In this document: piece by piece, positions 45,242-53,743 of the stretch | How the letters are laid out: each line of letters opens with the position of its first letter | Numbering within the stretch: the first letter of the stretch is position 1 | Source: Actinacidiphila alni | GTDB taxonomy: Bacteria; Actinomycetota; Actinomycetes; Streptomycetales; Streptomycetaceae | Assembly (NCBI RefSeq): GCF_900112845.1 | Contig: NZ_FONG01000004.1 | Coordinates: forward strand, 62,001 to 126,000 | DNA: 64,000 bases | Direction: 5' to 3' | Notes under the pieces: model-generated | The model's database searches: none | Seen by the model: only the letters and a program-made list of their open reading frames with translations | Told to the model about the DNA's origin: nothing | Made by a program: the position numbers and the translations under genes

Positions 45242-45951
45242 GCAGTGCGTTCCATGGTTTTCCCGCCGGTCCCCCGGCGCCGCCGTCCGGCCGGGGCTCG
45301 CTGCTCGTGCCGTTGTACGTCCACCCGGTGGTGGACCCGTCGGCGTGGCGGGCCCTGGAGGACGCCGCGCCCGGGCTGTACGGGGCGGTGCTCAATGCCG
45401 CCGACGGGCCGGGCGAGCGGCCGGACCCGGTGTACGCGGCGGCCGCGGCGCGGCTGCGGCGGGCCGGGGTGCGGCTGCTCGGCTATGTCGACACCGACTA
45501 CGCCGACCGCCCGACGCACGCCGTCTACCGGGATCTGCGCAGGCACCGGGCCTGGTACGCCACCGACGGGGTGTTCTTCGACCGGGTCGCGTCGGGCGCG
45601 CGGCAGGTGGCGTACTACCGGTGGCTCGCCAGGACGGCGCGGCTCTGCGGGGCGCGCACCGTGGTGTTCAATCCAGGGGTGCACCCCGATCCCGGATACG
45701 CCCGCATCGCCGATCTGCTCGTCACCTTCGAGGGGAGCTGGGACGACTACCAGCACCTGACGGTCCCGCACTGGACGGCCGGCCACCCGGCGGCCCGCTT
45801 CTGCCACCTCGTGCACGGGGTGCCGGACGGTCTCGCCGTACGGGCGGGCCGGATGGCGGCCGTACGCGGTGCGGGCGTGCACTGCGCGGTGCCCGGTGTG
45901 CCGCCGAATCCGTGGCAGAGCGTGCCCGTGCCGGCCGGGGGCGCCGTATGA
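45238..45951 (+). CDS. GH135-like (spherulin-4/Sph3) putative galactosaminogalactan hydrolase
   Basis: A 237-aa TIM-barrel protein of the spherulation-specific family 4. Matching blocks are SLLVPLYVHPVVDPSAW, RRAGVRLLGYVDTDYADRPT, WYATDGVFFDRVASG and TVVFNPGVHPDPGYA, then LLVTFEGSWDDY. Sph3 cuts galactosaminogalactan and is needed for its synthesis in Aspergillus. Of the three acids I recall (D166, E167, E222), D115 and E165 align, but the second is R116 here. No convincing signal peptide is present, so it may act inside or be exported otherwise. Both ends overlap neighbouring genes by 4 bp (GTGA and ATGA). Confidence 0.8.
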   Translation: MSSAFHGFPAGPPAPPSGRGSLLVPLYVHPVVDPSAWRALEDAAPGLYGAVLNAADGPGERPDPVYAAAAARLRRAGVRLLGYVDTDYADRPTHAVYRDLRRHRAWYATDGVFFDRVASGARQVAYYRWLARTARLCGARTVVFNPGVHPDPGYARIADLLVTFEGSWDDYQHLTVPHWTAGHPAARFCHLVHGVPDGLAVRAGRMAAVRGAGVHCAVPGVPPNPWQSVPVPAGGAV

Positions 45952-46889
45952 GCCGCGCACGCCGTACGACAGGCCGCCACGCCGTCATGGTGGCGGTGGC
46001 CCTGCTGCTGGTGCTCGCGGGCTGCTCCTCGTCCGGCGGCGACAGCGGTGGCGGCGACCGGACCGACGACGGGGGTACGCCGTCGAGCGGGCCATCGGCG
46101 ACGCGGACGACCGGGCCAGCGACGAGCGCGCCCGGCCGTGCGCCCGGCGGCACTCCGGCCTCCCCGTCGGGCGGCGCGAAGTCGGCGCCCGCCTACTGGC
46201 ACCCGAAGGCCGGGACACCCTGGCAGTGGCAGCTCAGCGGAACCGTGGACACCTCGGTGGACGTGCCGGTCTACGACATCGACGGCTTCGAGAACGGCGC
46301 GGACGTGGTGCGGCGGCTGCACGCGGCCGGGCGCAAGGTGATCTGCTACATCAATGTCGGCGCGTGGGAGTCCTTCAGGCCCGACGCCAAGGACTTCCCG
46401 GCCTCGGTGCGCGGCGACGGCGACGGCTGGGACGGCGAGCGCTGGCTCGACATCCGCCGGATCGACGTGCTGCGCCCGCTGATGGCCGCCCGCTTCGACA
46501 TGTGCGTGAAGAAGGGCTTCGACGCGGTGGAGCCCGATCTGCTGGACGGCTACGCCAACACCACCGGCTTTCCGCTGACGGGCGGTCAGCAGCTCGCGTA
46601 CAACCGGATGATCGCCTCCCTCGCGCACGAGCGCGGGCTCGCGGTGGGGCTGAAGAACGACGTCGACCAGGTGACCACGCTGGTGAAGGACTTCGACTTC
46701 GCGGTCAACGAGGAGTGCGCGCAGTACGACGAGTGCGCGCGGATGACGCCGTTCATCGCGGCGGGCAAACCGGTCTTCCATGTGGAGTACAAACTGAAGA
46801 CCGGTCAGTTCTGCCCGCAGGCACGGCGGTTGGGGCTCAGCTCGATGGTGAAGCACCTGTCGCTGGACGCGTGGCGCGACCCCTGCTGA
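45948..46889 (+). CDS. GH114 endo-alpha-1,4-polygalactosaminidase-like lipoprotein (Ega3-like)
   Basis: A 313-aa lipoprotein. Lipobox VLAGC lies near residue 26, followed by a Ser/Gly/Thr linker (about 27-80) and a GH114 barrel (about 85-313). Motifs: KVICYINVGAWESFRPD, GFDAVEPDLLDGYANTTG with D197, and DFAVNEECAQYDEC with E255. The 58-residue gap between these acids equals that between D189 and E247, the Ega3 residues as I recall them. The enzyme should cleave runs of alpha-1,4-galactosamine outside the membrane, trimming or releasing the polymer. It is the last gene of the operon and overlaps the GH135 gene by 4 bp. It converges on the ricin-domain genes. Confidence 0.87.
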   Translation: MSRARRTTGRHAVMVAVALLLVLAGCSSSGGDSGGGDRTDDGGTPSSGPSATRTTGPATSAPGRAPGGTPASPSGGAKSAPAYWHPKAGTPWQWQLSGTVDTSVDVPVYDIDGFENGADVVRRLHAAGRKVICYINVGAWESFRPDAKDFPASVRGDGDGWDGERWLDIRRIDVLRPLMAARFDMCVKKGFDAVEPDLLDGYANTTGFPLTGGQQLAYNRMIASLAHERGLAVGLKNDVDQVTTLVKDFDFAVNEECAQYDECARMTPFIAAGKPVFHVEYKLKTGQFCPQARRLGLSSMVKHLSLDAWRDPC

Positions 46890-46911
46890 GCCCCTGCGAA
46901 TCGCCCCTCGC

Positions 46912-49512
46912 TCAGATCATCCGCCACAGATGGTCGGCGCTGCCGTTGTCGGACCACTGCGTGACCTGCGCGCTGTCGGCCTGCGACATGCCGTCGACCG
47001 CGAGCACCTTGCCGGAGCGGACGTTGACGATCTTCGACCAGCCGTCGCCGTTGTCCACGATCCGCCACAGGTGGTCGGGCGTGCCGTTGTCCTGGTACTG
47101 CTGGACGTGGGCGCCGTCGTCGGTGCTCTGGTCGTGGACGGCGAGCGCCTTGCCGCTGTTGCGGTTGATGATCCGCACCGTGCCGTCGCCGTTGTCGACG
47201 ACGGTCCACACATGGTCAGGGGTGCCGTTGTCGGTGTACTGCGTGACCTCGGCGGTGTCGGCGCGGGACATGTTGGAGACGGCCAGCACCTTGCCGGAGT
47301 TGCGGTTCTGGATCCGGCACCACACGACGGTGGACACGGCCGGTTCCAGCAGCAGCGCCAGCGCGCCGCCCACCACCGGGCGGGACTGGAAGCCGCGCTG
47401 CGCGGCGCTGGCGACCACGTACCAGTCGCTGAACGGCACACGCTGGCCTGTGGTGTTGGCGTAGTTGTAGACGCCGTTGATCAGCAGGTCGCGGGCGTTC
47501 GGGCGGTCGGCGAGCCAGGCCGCGGTCCACAGCTCCCAGTCGGCCTTGGTGTAGTCGTTGCGCGGGTCCAGTTCGATGCCGTACGTCCCGGCGTGCGAGG
47601 CGTACCAGTTGGCCTCCTGTTCGGCGAAGCCGACCGGGACTAGGTCGAGGCCGAGCAGGCGGTCGGGGAAGCCGTTGTACTTCAGGCTCCAGGTGCCGTC
47701 CTGGTCGTAGGCGAGCTTGAGGTGGGTGCCGGAAGGATCCTGGGCGAGCGTCGTCCACTGGCTCAGATAGCCGCGGGAGACCGAGCGGTAGCGGGCGGCG
47801 TCGGCGGTGTTGCCGGTGGCGGCGGCGATGACGCCCATCGCGCCGATGCCGACCATGCCCTTGAGCGCGAGGTTGGCGCTGTGCGCGATGAAGCCGGTGA
47901 AGTCGTCGGTCTGGTTCTGGTAGCCGGGGTCGAGGGTGTTGGCGACCAGATACTCCGCCCAGCGGCGCAGCACCGCGTAGTGGGCGCCCGCGTAGGCCGC
48001 GCCGTCGGCGGCGGGCAGCCGCTGGACGACGGCCGCGACCATGATGAGCATGTTGGCCGACTCCTCGACCGGCATGCTCTCCTCGTTGCCGTCGGCGCGG
48101 CCGAAGGCGTTGGGGTAGGTGCCGAGGTCGTGCGGCGCGAAGTCCTGGGTCCAGCCGCCGTGTTCGACGTAGTCGAAGAGCGGTTCGAGGATCAGCCGCA
48201 GATAGGCCGGGGAGAGGTAGAGATAGGCGGGGAAGGCGGGGTAGATCACATCCACCGTGGACATGTCGCCGTTGGAGGAGATCTCCTTCAGATACGCCCA
48301 GGGGCTGCCGTTCCGGTCGACCAGTTCGGTGCCGGCGACGGCCTGGCGGAGCGCGAGGGCGCACACGGCCGCGTAGTGGTCGCCGGTGGTGCCGCCGACG
48401 ACGGCCGCCACGGCCTCGTCGTGGATCTTCTGGTCGAGCGCGGTCGCGGCGGTCTGCGCGGCGGCGCGGTCGGCGTCGAACCAGTCGACCATCGCGGTCC
48501 AGGAGCTCCACTGCCGGGTCCACCAGGGCTGGAGCTGTGTGCCCAGGTGGGTGACGGCCGGGGTGCGGACATGACCGAGGACGACGGTGAATTCGGGTGA
48601 CGGCGTCCCGGAGGCGACGGTGCCGAAGTCCCGGTTGAGGCCGAGCACCGGCCAGCGGTCGTTGATGGCGCGCGGTTCGGCGGTGTCCACCGAGCCGTCC
48701 AGCCGCCCCGTGCCGGCCGAGGCGGCGCGCACCACCGTGTCCTGCCCGATCTGGCTGGTGACCGCGCTGTTGGTGGCGGTGGCCAGTACCAGCCGGCCCC
48801 AGGACGCCTGGTCGCCGGTCTCGGCGAGCACGCCGGGCGAGGCGGGCTCGGCGCTGAGTACGGTCATCCGGCCGGTGGTCGTCCGGTCCCAGGTGATGGG
48901 CGTCGCGGTGTCGCCGTGCACCCATTCGCCGGAGGCGTCGAGGTGGACGTCCACGGTGTGCGAGCGGCCGTCGTTGCTCGCGGCCTGCACGGTGACGTAG
49001 CTGAGCGGTACGCACTGCCGCTGGAGGTTGCCGGGGTCGACCGGTGAGAAGAAGGTGACGGTCAGTGTCACCCCGCCGCCGCTGAGCCGGTAGACCGAGC
49101 GGGTGGCGGTCAGTTGGAGGGAGTCCTGCTGCATCGTGGTCAGGGACGGCCCGCCGGGCAGCGCGGGCGCGCCGAGGAAGACGTACGCGGCGCCGTCGAT
49201 CCGGGCGAGGCCGCAGAGCGCGGTGATGTGGCCGGTCCAGAAAGTCGGCCAGGTCCCGGCGAGGCTGTCGGCGGGCAGCCAGGTCGACAGGTACGGCGAA
49301 CGGACGGCCAGCGGGACGGCGGGCGGGCGCAGCGGGCTGAAGGTCGAGGCCGACGGTGCGGCCGGGGGCGCCGCGGCCCGCGCGGGAGCGGTGGTGAGCC
49401 AGCCGCCGCCGGCCGCGGCGGCGGTCAGTACGGCGCTCCAGCGCAGGACGTCACGCCGGCCGGGGCCGGCGCCGGCTGCGGGGCGCGCGGTTCTGGGGTC
49501 GTCGGGGGTCAC
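46912..49512 (-). CDS. Tat-exported DUF4965/glutaminase-type protein with ricin-type lectin repeats
   Basis: An 866-aa exported protein. The Tat signal GRRDVLRWSAVLTAAAAGGGW ends near ARAA (about residue 47). The large body (about 70-720) matches the DUF5127/DUF4965/DUF1793 glutaminase-A-like family, with TVDVIYPAFPAYLYLSP, QDFAPHDLGTYPNA, MPVEESANMLIM and KADWELWTAAWLAD. The alpha/alpha-barrel resembles glycoside hydrolases, and despite the name many members probably act on glycans. The C-terminus (about 725-866) has three ricin-B repeats (NRNSGKVLAV, DNGTPDHLW). It follows the GH127 gene by 74 bp on the same strand. GTG at 49512 was chosen with AAGGACGG upstream. Confidence 0.82.
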   Translation of the reverse strand: MTPDDPRTARPAAGAGPGRRDVLRWSAVLTAAAAGGGWLTTAPARAAAPPAAPSASTFSPLRPPAVPLAVRSPYLSTWLPADSLAGTWPTFWTGHITALCGLARIDGAAYVFLGAPALPGGPSLTTMQQDSLQLTATRSVYRLSGGGVTLTVTFFSPVDPGNLQRQCVPLSYVTVQAASNDGRSHTVDVHLDASGEWVHGDTATPITWDRTTTGRMTVLSAEPASPGVLAETGDQASWGRLVLATATNSAVTSQIGQDTVVRAASAGTGRLDGSVDTAEPRAINDRWPVLGLNRDFGTVASGTPSPEFTVVLGHVRTPAVTHLGTQLQPWWTRQWSSWTAMVDWFDADRAAAQTAATALDQKIHDEAVAAVVGGTTGDHYAAVCALALRQAVAGTELVDRNGSPWAYLKEISSNGDMSTVDVIYPAFPAYLYLSPAYLRLILEPLFDYVEHGGWTQDFAPHDLGTYPNAFGRADGNEESMPVEESANMLIMVAAVVQRLPAADGAAYAGAHYAVLRRWAEYLVANTLDPGYQNQTDDFTGFIAHSANLALKGMVGIGAMGVIAAATGNTADAARYRSVSRGYLSQWTTLAQDPSGTHLKLAYDQDGTWSLKYNGFPDRLLGLDLVPVGFAEQEANWYASHAGTYGIELDPRNDYTKADWELWTAAWLADRPNARDLLINGVYNYANTTGQRVPFSDWYVVASAAQRGFQSRPVVGGALALLLEPAVSTVVWCRIQNRNSGKVLAVSNMSRADTAEVTQYTDNGTPDHVWTVVDNGDGTVRIINRNSGKALAVHDQSTDDGAHVQQYQDNGTPDHLWRIVDNGDGWSKIVNVRSGKVLAVDGMSQADSAQVTQWSDNGSADHLWRMI

Positions 49513-49586
49513 TCGGAGTCCGTCCTTGTGAAGTGGGGGGATGGAGACGGCGTTTCGGAGCGGGAGGCGGTGAACCGGCCAGCAGC

Positions 49587-52031
49587 TCAGAGCAGTTGCC
49601 ACAGGTGGTCGGCGGTGCCGTTGTCGTCGTACTGCACGACGGGCGCGCTGTTGGCGGTGGACATCAGGTCGACGCCCAGCACCTTCCCCGAGTTCAGGTT
49701 CCGGATGCGGTACCAGCCGTCGCCGTTGTCGATCAGCTGCCACAGGTGGTCGGCGGTCCCGTTGTCGTCGAACTGCACCACATGGGCGCTGTTGGCGGTG
49801 GACATCAGGTCGACGCCCAGCACCTTCTGCGAGTTGAGGTTGCGGATGCGGTACCAGCCGTCGCCGTTGTCGATCAGCTGCCACAGGTGGTCGGCGGTCC
49901 CGTTGTCGTCGAACTGCACCACATGGGCGCTGTTGGCGGTGGACATCAGGTCGACGCCCATGAGCTTGCCGGAGTTCTTGTTGCGGATCCTGCGGTAGTC
50001 GCCGGTCGGCGACCACTGGTGGCCGTCGGGGGTGGCGGTGGGGAAGGCGGAGATCCGCAGCCGGGCGGCGCCCATCGGGATCAGCGTGACGGTCTCGACG
50101 GCGTTGGTGCTGCGGGCCGGGCTGGTCTGGAGCGGGTTGACGACCTGTTGCCCGTCGGCCTTCCACTCGTCGATCTTCCTGGCGGGCACGGTGATCCGTA
50201 CCGGGGTGCCGTCGTGCGTGAAGGGGTCGGCGGGCAGCGAGCCGCCGGACCGGCTGAAGGCGGGCGCGCCGGAGTCCAGGGCGAGACCGTAGTTCCACGG
50301 CGTGGTGGCGTGCACCTCGTACTCGGGGAATTCGGCGTTGCCGCCGTACTGCACGTAGTTCTCGCCGATGCTCAGCGCGTAGGTGAGCGGGCCGTGGTCG
50401 ACGGAGACGGCGCCGCCGTTGGCGGACCAGGTGCGGACGGTGGTGGACTGCGGGAGCTGGACGGTGACGGTGTCGCCGTTCTTCCAGGTGCGGCTGATCT
50501 TCGTGAAGGCCGGTCCCGAAGGGGCGCTCACCGCCTGGCCGTTGACGGTGATCCGCGGGGCGGAGCACCAGCCGGGGACCCGCAGATAGAGCGGGAATTG
50601 CAGCGCCTTCGGCGCGCCGATCTTCAGGGTGATCGTGTCGGCGAAGGGGTAGTCGGTGGTCTCGGTGACGGTGACGGCGGTGCCGTCGGCGACCTTCGCG
50701 GTGACGCTGCTGGGCGCGTACATCGCGGCGGCCAGGCCCTTGTCGGGGGTGGCGAGCCACAGCTCCTCGGTGAAGTACGGCCAGCCCATGCCGTAGTTGT
50801 GCGGGCAGCAGCGGTACTGGTCCACGCCGGGCTGGAAGGACTGCATGGCGAAGCCGTTCTGGAACTGCCCCTGGGTCTTGGGCGTGTTGTTCAGATCGAC
50901 GCTGTTGGCGCTGGTGATGTAGTGCACGCCCTTGCCCGACGGGTCCAGGGCGGCGGGCAGCGAGTTGAAGGCCAGGTCCTCGCAGCGGTCGGCCCACACC
51001 GGATCGCCGGTGATCCGGGCGAGCAGCTGGTGGCTGGCCATGAATTCGACGATGCCGCAGGTCTCGAAGCCCTGCCGGGGGTCGCCGAACCCGGGCCGCG
51101 CGTTCTCGTCGCCGGCGAACCCGCCGCCGGGGAACTGGCCGTAGGCGGACATCACGGCGGTGTAGTTCTGGTACGCGGCCTGGGTGAGCGCGGTGGACGG
51201 CGAGCGGAGCGCGTACTGCGCCGGCTCCCGGAAGCCCTGGGCGATGTTGACGTTGTGCAGCGTCGGCAGGTTGTTGACCCAGTTGGCGCCGCCGGCGTGG
51301 ATCTTGTCGGCGAGGTCGAGCAGGAAGCTGTCGCCGGTGCGGTTGTAGAGCCAGAAGACGCTGTCCAGGCCGTCGCCCCAGCGCACCGACACCCAGCTCT
51401 GGTTGAAGGCGCCGGGGCCCTGGGCGTTCATGTAGCGGAAGAAGGCGGACAGCAGCGGGATGATCCGGGTGTCGCCGCTGTACTCCTGCCAGTTGCGCAG
51501 CGCCCAGGTCAGCGGCAGGAACGGCCAGAAGTCGGGGCCGCCGCCGAGCGAGGTGCGCAGCGCGGTCGGCCCGAAGAAGCCGTCGGACTGCCGGGTCGCC
51601 ACGATCGCGTCGATCCAGCGGCGTACGGCGGCCAGCGCGGTGGCGTCCTGGGTGAGCACAGCGAGGTCGACGTAGCCGCGCAGCCAGTACGGCACTTCCT
51701 CCCAGCCGACCCGGTCCGGGTGCGCCCAGCCGCTGGTGTCCATGGCGAGGAAGTGCGAGATGTCGGCGTACCGGCCGCACAGGCCCGCCAGTTGCTGGCG
51801 GAGCCGGCCGTCCAGCCAGCCGCGCGCGGTGACGGCGCCGGGCGGCAGCCGCAGAAAGGCGGTGGGGGCCAGCGGCGCGGCATTGGGCGAGTAGAGCCCG
51901 CCGCGGGCGGGGGCGACCTTGGCGGTGGCCGGTGTGGGGGCGGCCTGTGCGCCGCCGGCCAGCCGCAGTTGGAGACCTGCGGTGCCGGCGGCGAGTGCGG
52001 TGAGCGCGAACTGACGGCGGTTCAGGGGCAT
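49587..52031 (-). CDS. Tat-exported GH127-type beta-L-arabinofuranosidase with ricin-type lectin repeats
   Basis: An 814-aa exported enzyme. The Tat signal is NRRQFALTALAAG; cleavage near AQA (residue 30). The DUF1680/GH127 barrel (about 50-660) contains WVNNLPTLHNVNIAQGF, RQGFETCGIVEFM and the zinc-Cys motif YRCCPHN with C408/C409. In family enzymes one such Cys is the nucleophile. The C-terminus carries three 47-residue ricin-type repeats (NLNSQKVLGVDLMSTANSA). It should release beta-L-arabinofuranose from plant glycans. Adjacent importer, LacI and epimerase genes support arabinofuranose or a related furanose as the substrate. Start ATG at 52031 with AGGAG about 10 nt upstream. Confidence 0.87.
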   Translation of the reverse strand: MPLNRRQFALTALAAGTAGLQLRLAGGAQAAPTPATAKVAPARGGLYSPNAAPLAPTAFLRLPPGAVTARGWLDGRLRQQLAGLCGRYADISHFLAMDTSGWAHPDRVGWEEVPYWLRGYVDLAVLTQDATALAAVRRWIDAIVATRQSDGFFGPTALRTSLGGGPDFWPFLPLTWALRNWQEYSGDTRIIPLLSAFFRYMNAQGPGAFNQSWVSVRWGDGLDSVFWLYNRTGDSFLLDLADKIHAGGANWVNNLPTLHNVNIAQGFREPAQYALRSPSTALTQAAYQNYTAVMSAYGQFPGGGFAGDENARPGFGDPRQGFETCGIVEFMASHQLLARITGDPVWADRCEDLAFNSLPAALDPSGKGVHYITSANSVDLNNTPKTQGQFQNGFAMQSFQPGVDQYRCCPHNYGMGWPYFTEELWLATPDKGLAAAMYAPSSVTAKVADGTAVTVTETTDYPFADTITLKIGAPKALQFPLYLRVPGWCSAPRITVNGQAVSAPSGPAFTKISRTWKNGDTVTVQLPQSTTVRTWSANGGAVSVDHGPLTYALSIGENYVQYGGNAEFPEYEVHATTPWNYGLALDSGAPAFSRSGGSLPADPFTHDGTPVRITVPARKIDEWKADGQQVVNPLQTSPARSTNAVETVTLIPMGAARLRISAFPTATPDGHQWSPTGDYRRIRNKNSGKLMGVDLMSTANSAHVVQFDDNGTADHLWQLIDNGDGWYRIRNLNSQKVLGVDLMSTANSAHVVQFDDNGTADHLWQLIDNGDGWYRIRNLNSGKVLGVDLMSTANSAPVVQYDDNGTADHLWQLL
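49600..50000. repeat. Three 141-bp ricin-repeat units in the GH127 gene
   Basis: Units start at 49600, 49741 and 49882 (spacing 141 bp, 47 codons). Copies two and three are identical over about the first 85 bp, indicating recent duplication or conversion of lectin repeats. Confidence 0.8.
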
Positions 52032-52120
52032 GGGGGGCGGCTCCTGCTGACGGCGGCCGGGGCGCGGCGGGGGCGTGCCTGCGGACCTCGGCCGTGACTG
52101 GCCCTGACGGGGTGATCACC

Positions 52121-52150
52121 TTCCAACGTTAGAAATTTCCCACGTTGGAA
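52121..52150. promoter_or_regulatory. Tandem LacI-type operators upstream of the GH127 gene
   Basis: TTCCAACGTTAGAA (52121-52134) and TTCCCACGTTGGAA (52137-52150) are two imperfect palindromes with centres 16 bp apart. The outer halves TTCCAACGT and ACGTTGGAA form a perfect 9-bp inverted repeat. A central CG in a palindrome is typical of LacI-family sites. They lie 90-119 bp upstream of the GH127 start. The LacI protein at 57706 is the natural candidate binder. Confidence 0.65.
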
Positions 52151-52505
52151 AGGGCGGTGCCATCCGGAATGACAGCACGCGTGGTTGGTCATGTCCAGAC
52201 CATCGACAGAAGTTGTGCCGCGCAGTCGCACCCGTGGTCCGGGGAGGGCATGCGACCGCCGGAAGCATTTTGGAAACATCGCGGACGACGGGTTGTCGAC
52301 CTGCCGCCGCGCGTATATAACGTTGTAAAGCCGAGCGAGGGAACGGGCGTTCCCGCCTCGGAGTGCCGCCATCTCCGCACGTCATACCGCCTCGTCGGGG
52401 AGCCCTACCGGGCCCCGGAAGCGCACCCGCCCGTAGCCTCCCGGCCCCGCGGCGCCGGATCCACGTACGACCCGACGGCCGCTGCCGTCGCGACCAAGGA
52501 GTGTC
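52151..52505 (+). promoter_or_regulatory. Importer operon control region
   Basis: Divergent spacer before the binding-protein gene. Candidate promoter: TTGTCG (52293-52298), 17 bp, TATAAC (52316-52321). A near-palindrome TATAACGTTGTA (52316-52327) sits on the -10, so a bound repressor would block RNA polymerase. A leader hairpin follows at 52331-52361 (CCGAG...CTCGG enclosing GGGAAC-GGGC-GTTCCC). 52151-52290 and 52362-52495 show no other feature or gene. Confidence 0.6.
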
Positions 52506-53612
52506 GTGAGCATGACGAACCACAGAACCCGCGTACTGGCCGCCACCTGCATGCTGCTGGCCACCGTCGGCGTTGCCGCCACCGGCTGCTCCAAGTCGGA
52601 GTCCAGCGACAACAAGGCCGACGCCTCCTCCAGCGCGTCGGACCAGGCGGCCCAGCAGCAGGTCACCACGGACCCGACGGCGTCCTCCGGCGCGGGCTGC
52701 ACCCTGACGGCGTACGGCGCGCCCAAGCTCGACCTGAAGAACGCGGTGGTGGGCTTCTCCCAGTCGGAGAAGGAGGACAACCCCTTCCGTATCGCCGAGA
52801 CCAAGTCCATCAAGGACGAGGCCGCCAAGCTCGGCGTGAAGAAGCTGCTCACCACCGACGCGCAGTCCCAACTGCCCAAGCAGATCAGCGACATCCAGGA
52901 CATGCTGGCGCAGGGCGCGCAGCTGCTGATCGTCGCGCCGCTGAACTCCGACGGCCTGGACCCGGCGCTGAAGGCCGCCGCCGCCAAGCACGTGCCGGTG
53001 ATCACCATCGACCGGAAGATCAACGCCACGTCCTGCAAGGACTATGTGACCTTCCTCGGCTCGGACTTCGTCAAGCAGGGCCAGCGCGCCGCGGACGCCA
53101 TGATCAAGGCGACCGGCGGCAAGGGCCAGGTCGCGATCCTGCTCGGCTCGTCCGGCAACAACGTGACCACCGACCGCACCAAGGGCTTCCTCGACGAGAT
53201 CGCCGCGAAGGCGCCCGGACTGAAGGTCGTAGCCCAGCAGACCGGCGACTTCACCCGGGACAAGGGCCAGCAGGTGATGGAGCAGCTCATCCAGTCCAAG
53301 CCCGGCATCACCGCGGTCTACGCGGAGAACGACGAGATGGGCCTCGGCGCCGTCACCGCGCTCAAGAGCGCCGGCAAGAACCCGGGCAAGGACGTCAAGA
53401 TCGTCTCGGTGGACGGCACCCGCAACGCCGTCCAGGCGATCGTCAACGGCACGTACAACGCGGTCATCGAGTCCAACCCGCGCTTCGGCCCGCTGGCCTT
53501 CGCCACCGCGCAGAAGTTCTACGGCGGCGAGGCGATCCCGGAGGACGTGATCATCTCCGACCGCGCCTACGACGAGGCCAACGCCAAGTCCTCGGTCGGC
53601 GGCGCGTTCTGA
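52506..53612 (+). CDS. ytfQ: Sugar ABC transporter substrate-binding lipoprotein (YtfQ-like)
   Basis: A 368-aa extracellular lipoprotein. Lipobox AATGC lies near residue 28, then a Ser/Ala/Asp-rich linker. The periplasmic-binding type I fold (about 75-365) shows NAVVGFSQSEKEDNPFRIAETKS, LLIVAPLNSDGLDPALKAA, VPVITIDRKIN and DRTKGFLDEI. These blocks match the galactofuranose/L-arabinofuranose-type YtfQ group rather than ribose or xylose binders. Start GTG 52506 follows AAGGAG by 4 nt; ATG 52512 is 10 nt away and equally acceptable. Two intercistronic hairpins follow it. Confidence 0.88.
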   Translation: MSMTNHRTRVLAATCMLLATVGVAATGCSKSESSDNKADASSSASDQAAQQQVTTDPTASSGAGCTLTAYGAPKLDLKNAVVGFSQSEKEDNPFRIAETKSIKDEAAKLGVKKLLTTDAQSQLPKQISDIQDMLAQGAQLLIVAPLNSDGLDPALKAAAAKHVPVITIDRKINATSCKDYVTFLGSDFVKQGQRAADAMIKATGGKGQVAILLGSSGNNVTTDRTKGFLDEIAAKAPGLKVVAQQTGDFTRDKGQQVMEQLIQSKPGITAVYAENDEMGLGAVTALKSAGKNPGKDVKIVSVDGTRNAVQAIVNGTYNAVIESNPRFGPLAFATAQKFYGGEAIPEDVIISDRAYDEANAKSSVGGAF

Positions 53613-53631
53613 CCCTCCCTCAGGAGGGCGC

Positions 53632-53700
53632 GGCGGCGCGGCCGGTCCGCGCCGCCCCCTGAAAGCAGGCGTACGGCGGGGTGCCTCCCCGCCGTACGCC
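53632..53700 (+). terminator. Two intercistronic hairpins after the binding-protein gene
   Basis: Hairpin 1: 10-bp stem 53632-53641/53647-53656, loop 5. Hairpin 2: perfect 14-bp stem 53668-53681/53687-53700, loop 5. They lie between the binding-protein stop and the ATPase start, the usual place for structures that keep binding-protein mRNA in excess over the membrane components. Confidence 0.75.
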
Positions 53701-53743
53701 GCACCACTCGCCCGATCCACCGCGACCCCGGAAGGCCACGACC

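Noticed and set aside
46912..52119. A single open frame of about 1735 codons on the minus strand across both ricin-domain genes
   Set aside because: The GH127 protein uses a different frame with clear start, Tat signal and stop. The long frame is only the DUF4965 gene plus an overlapping GC-rich shadow.
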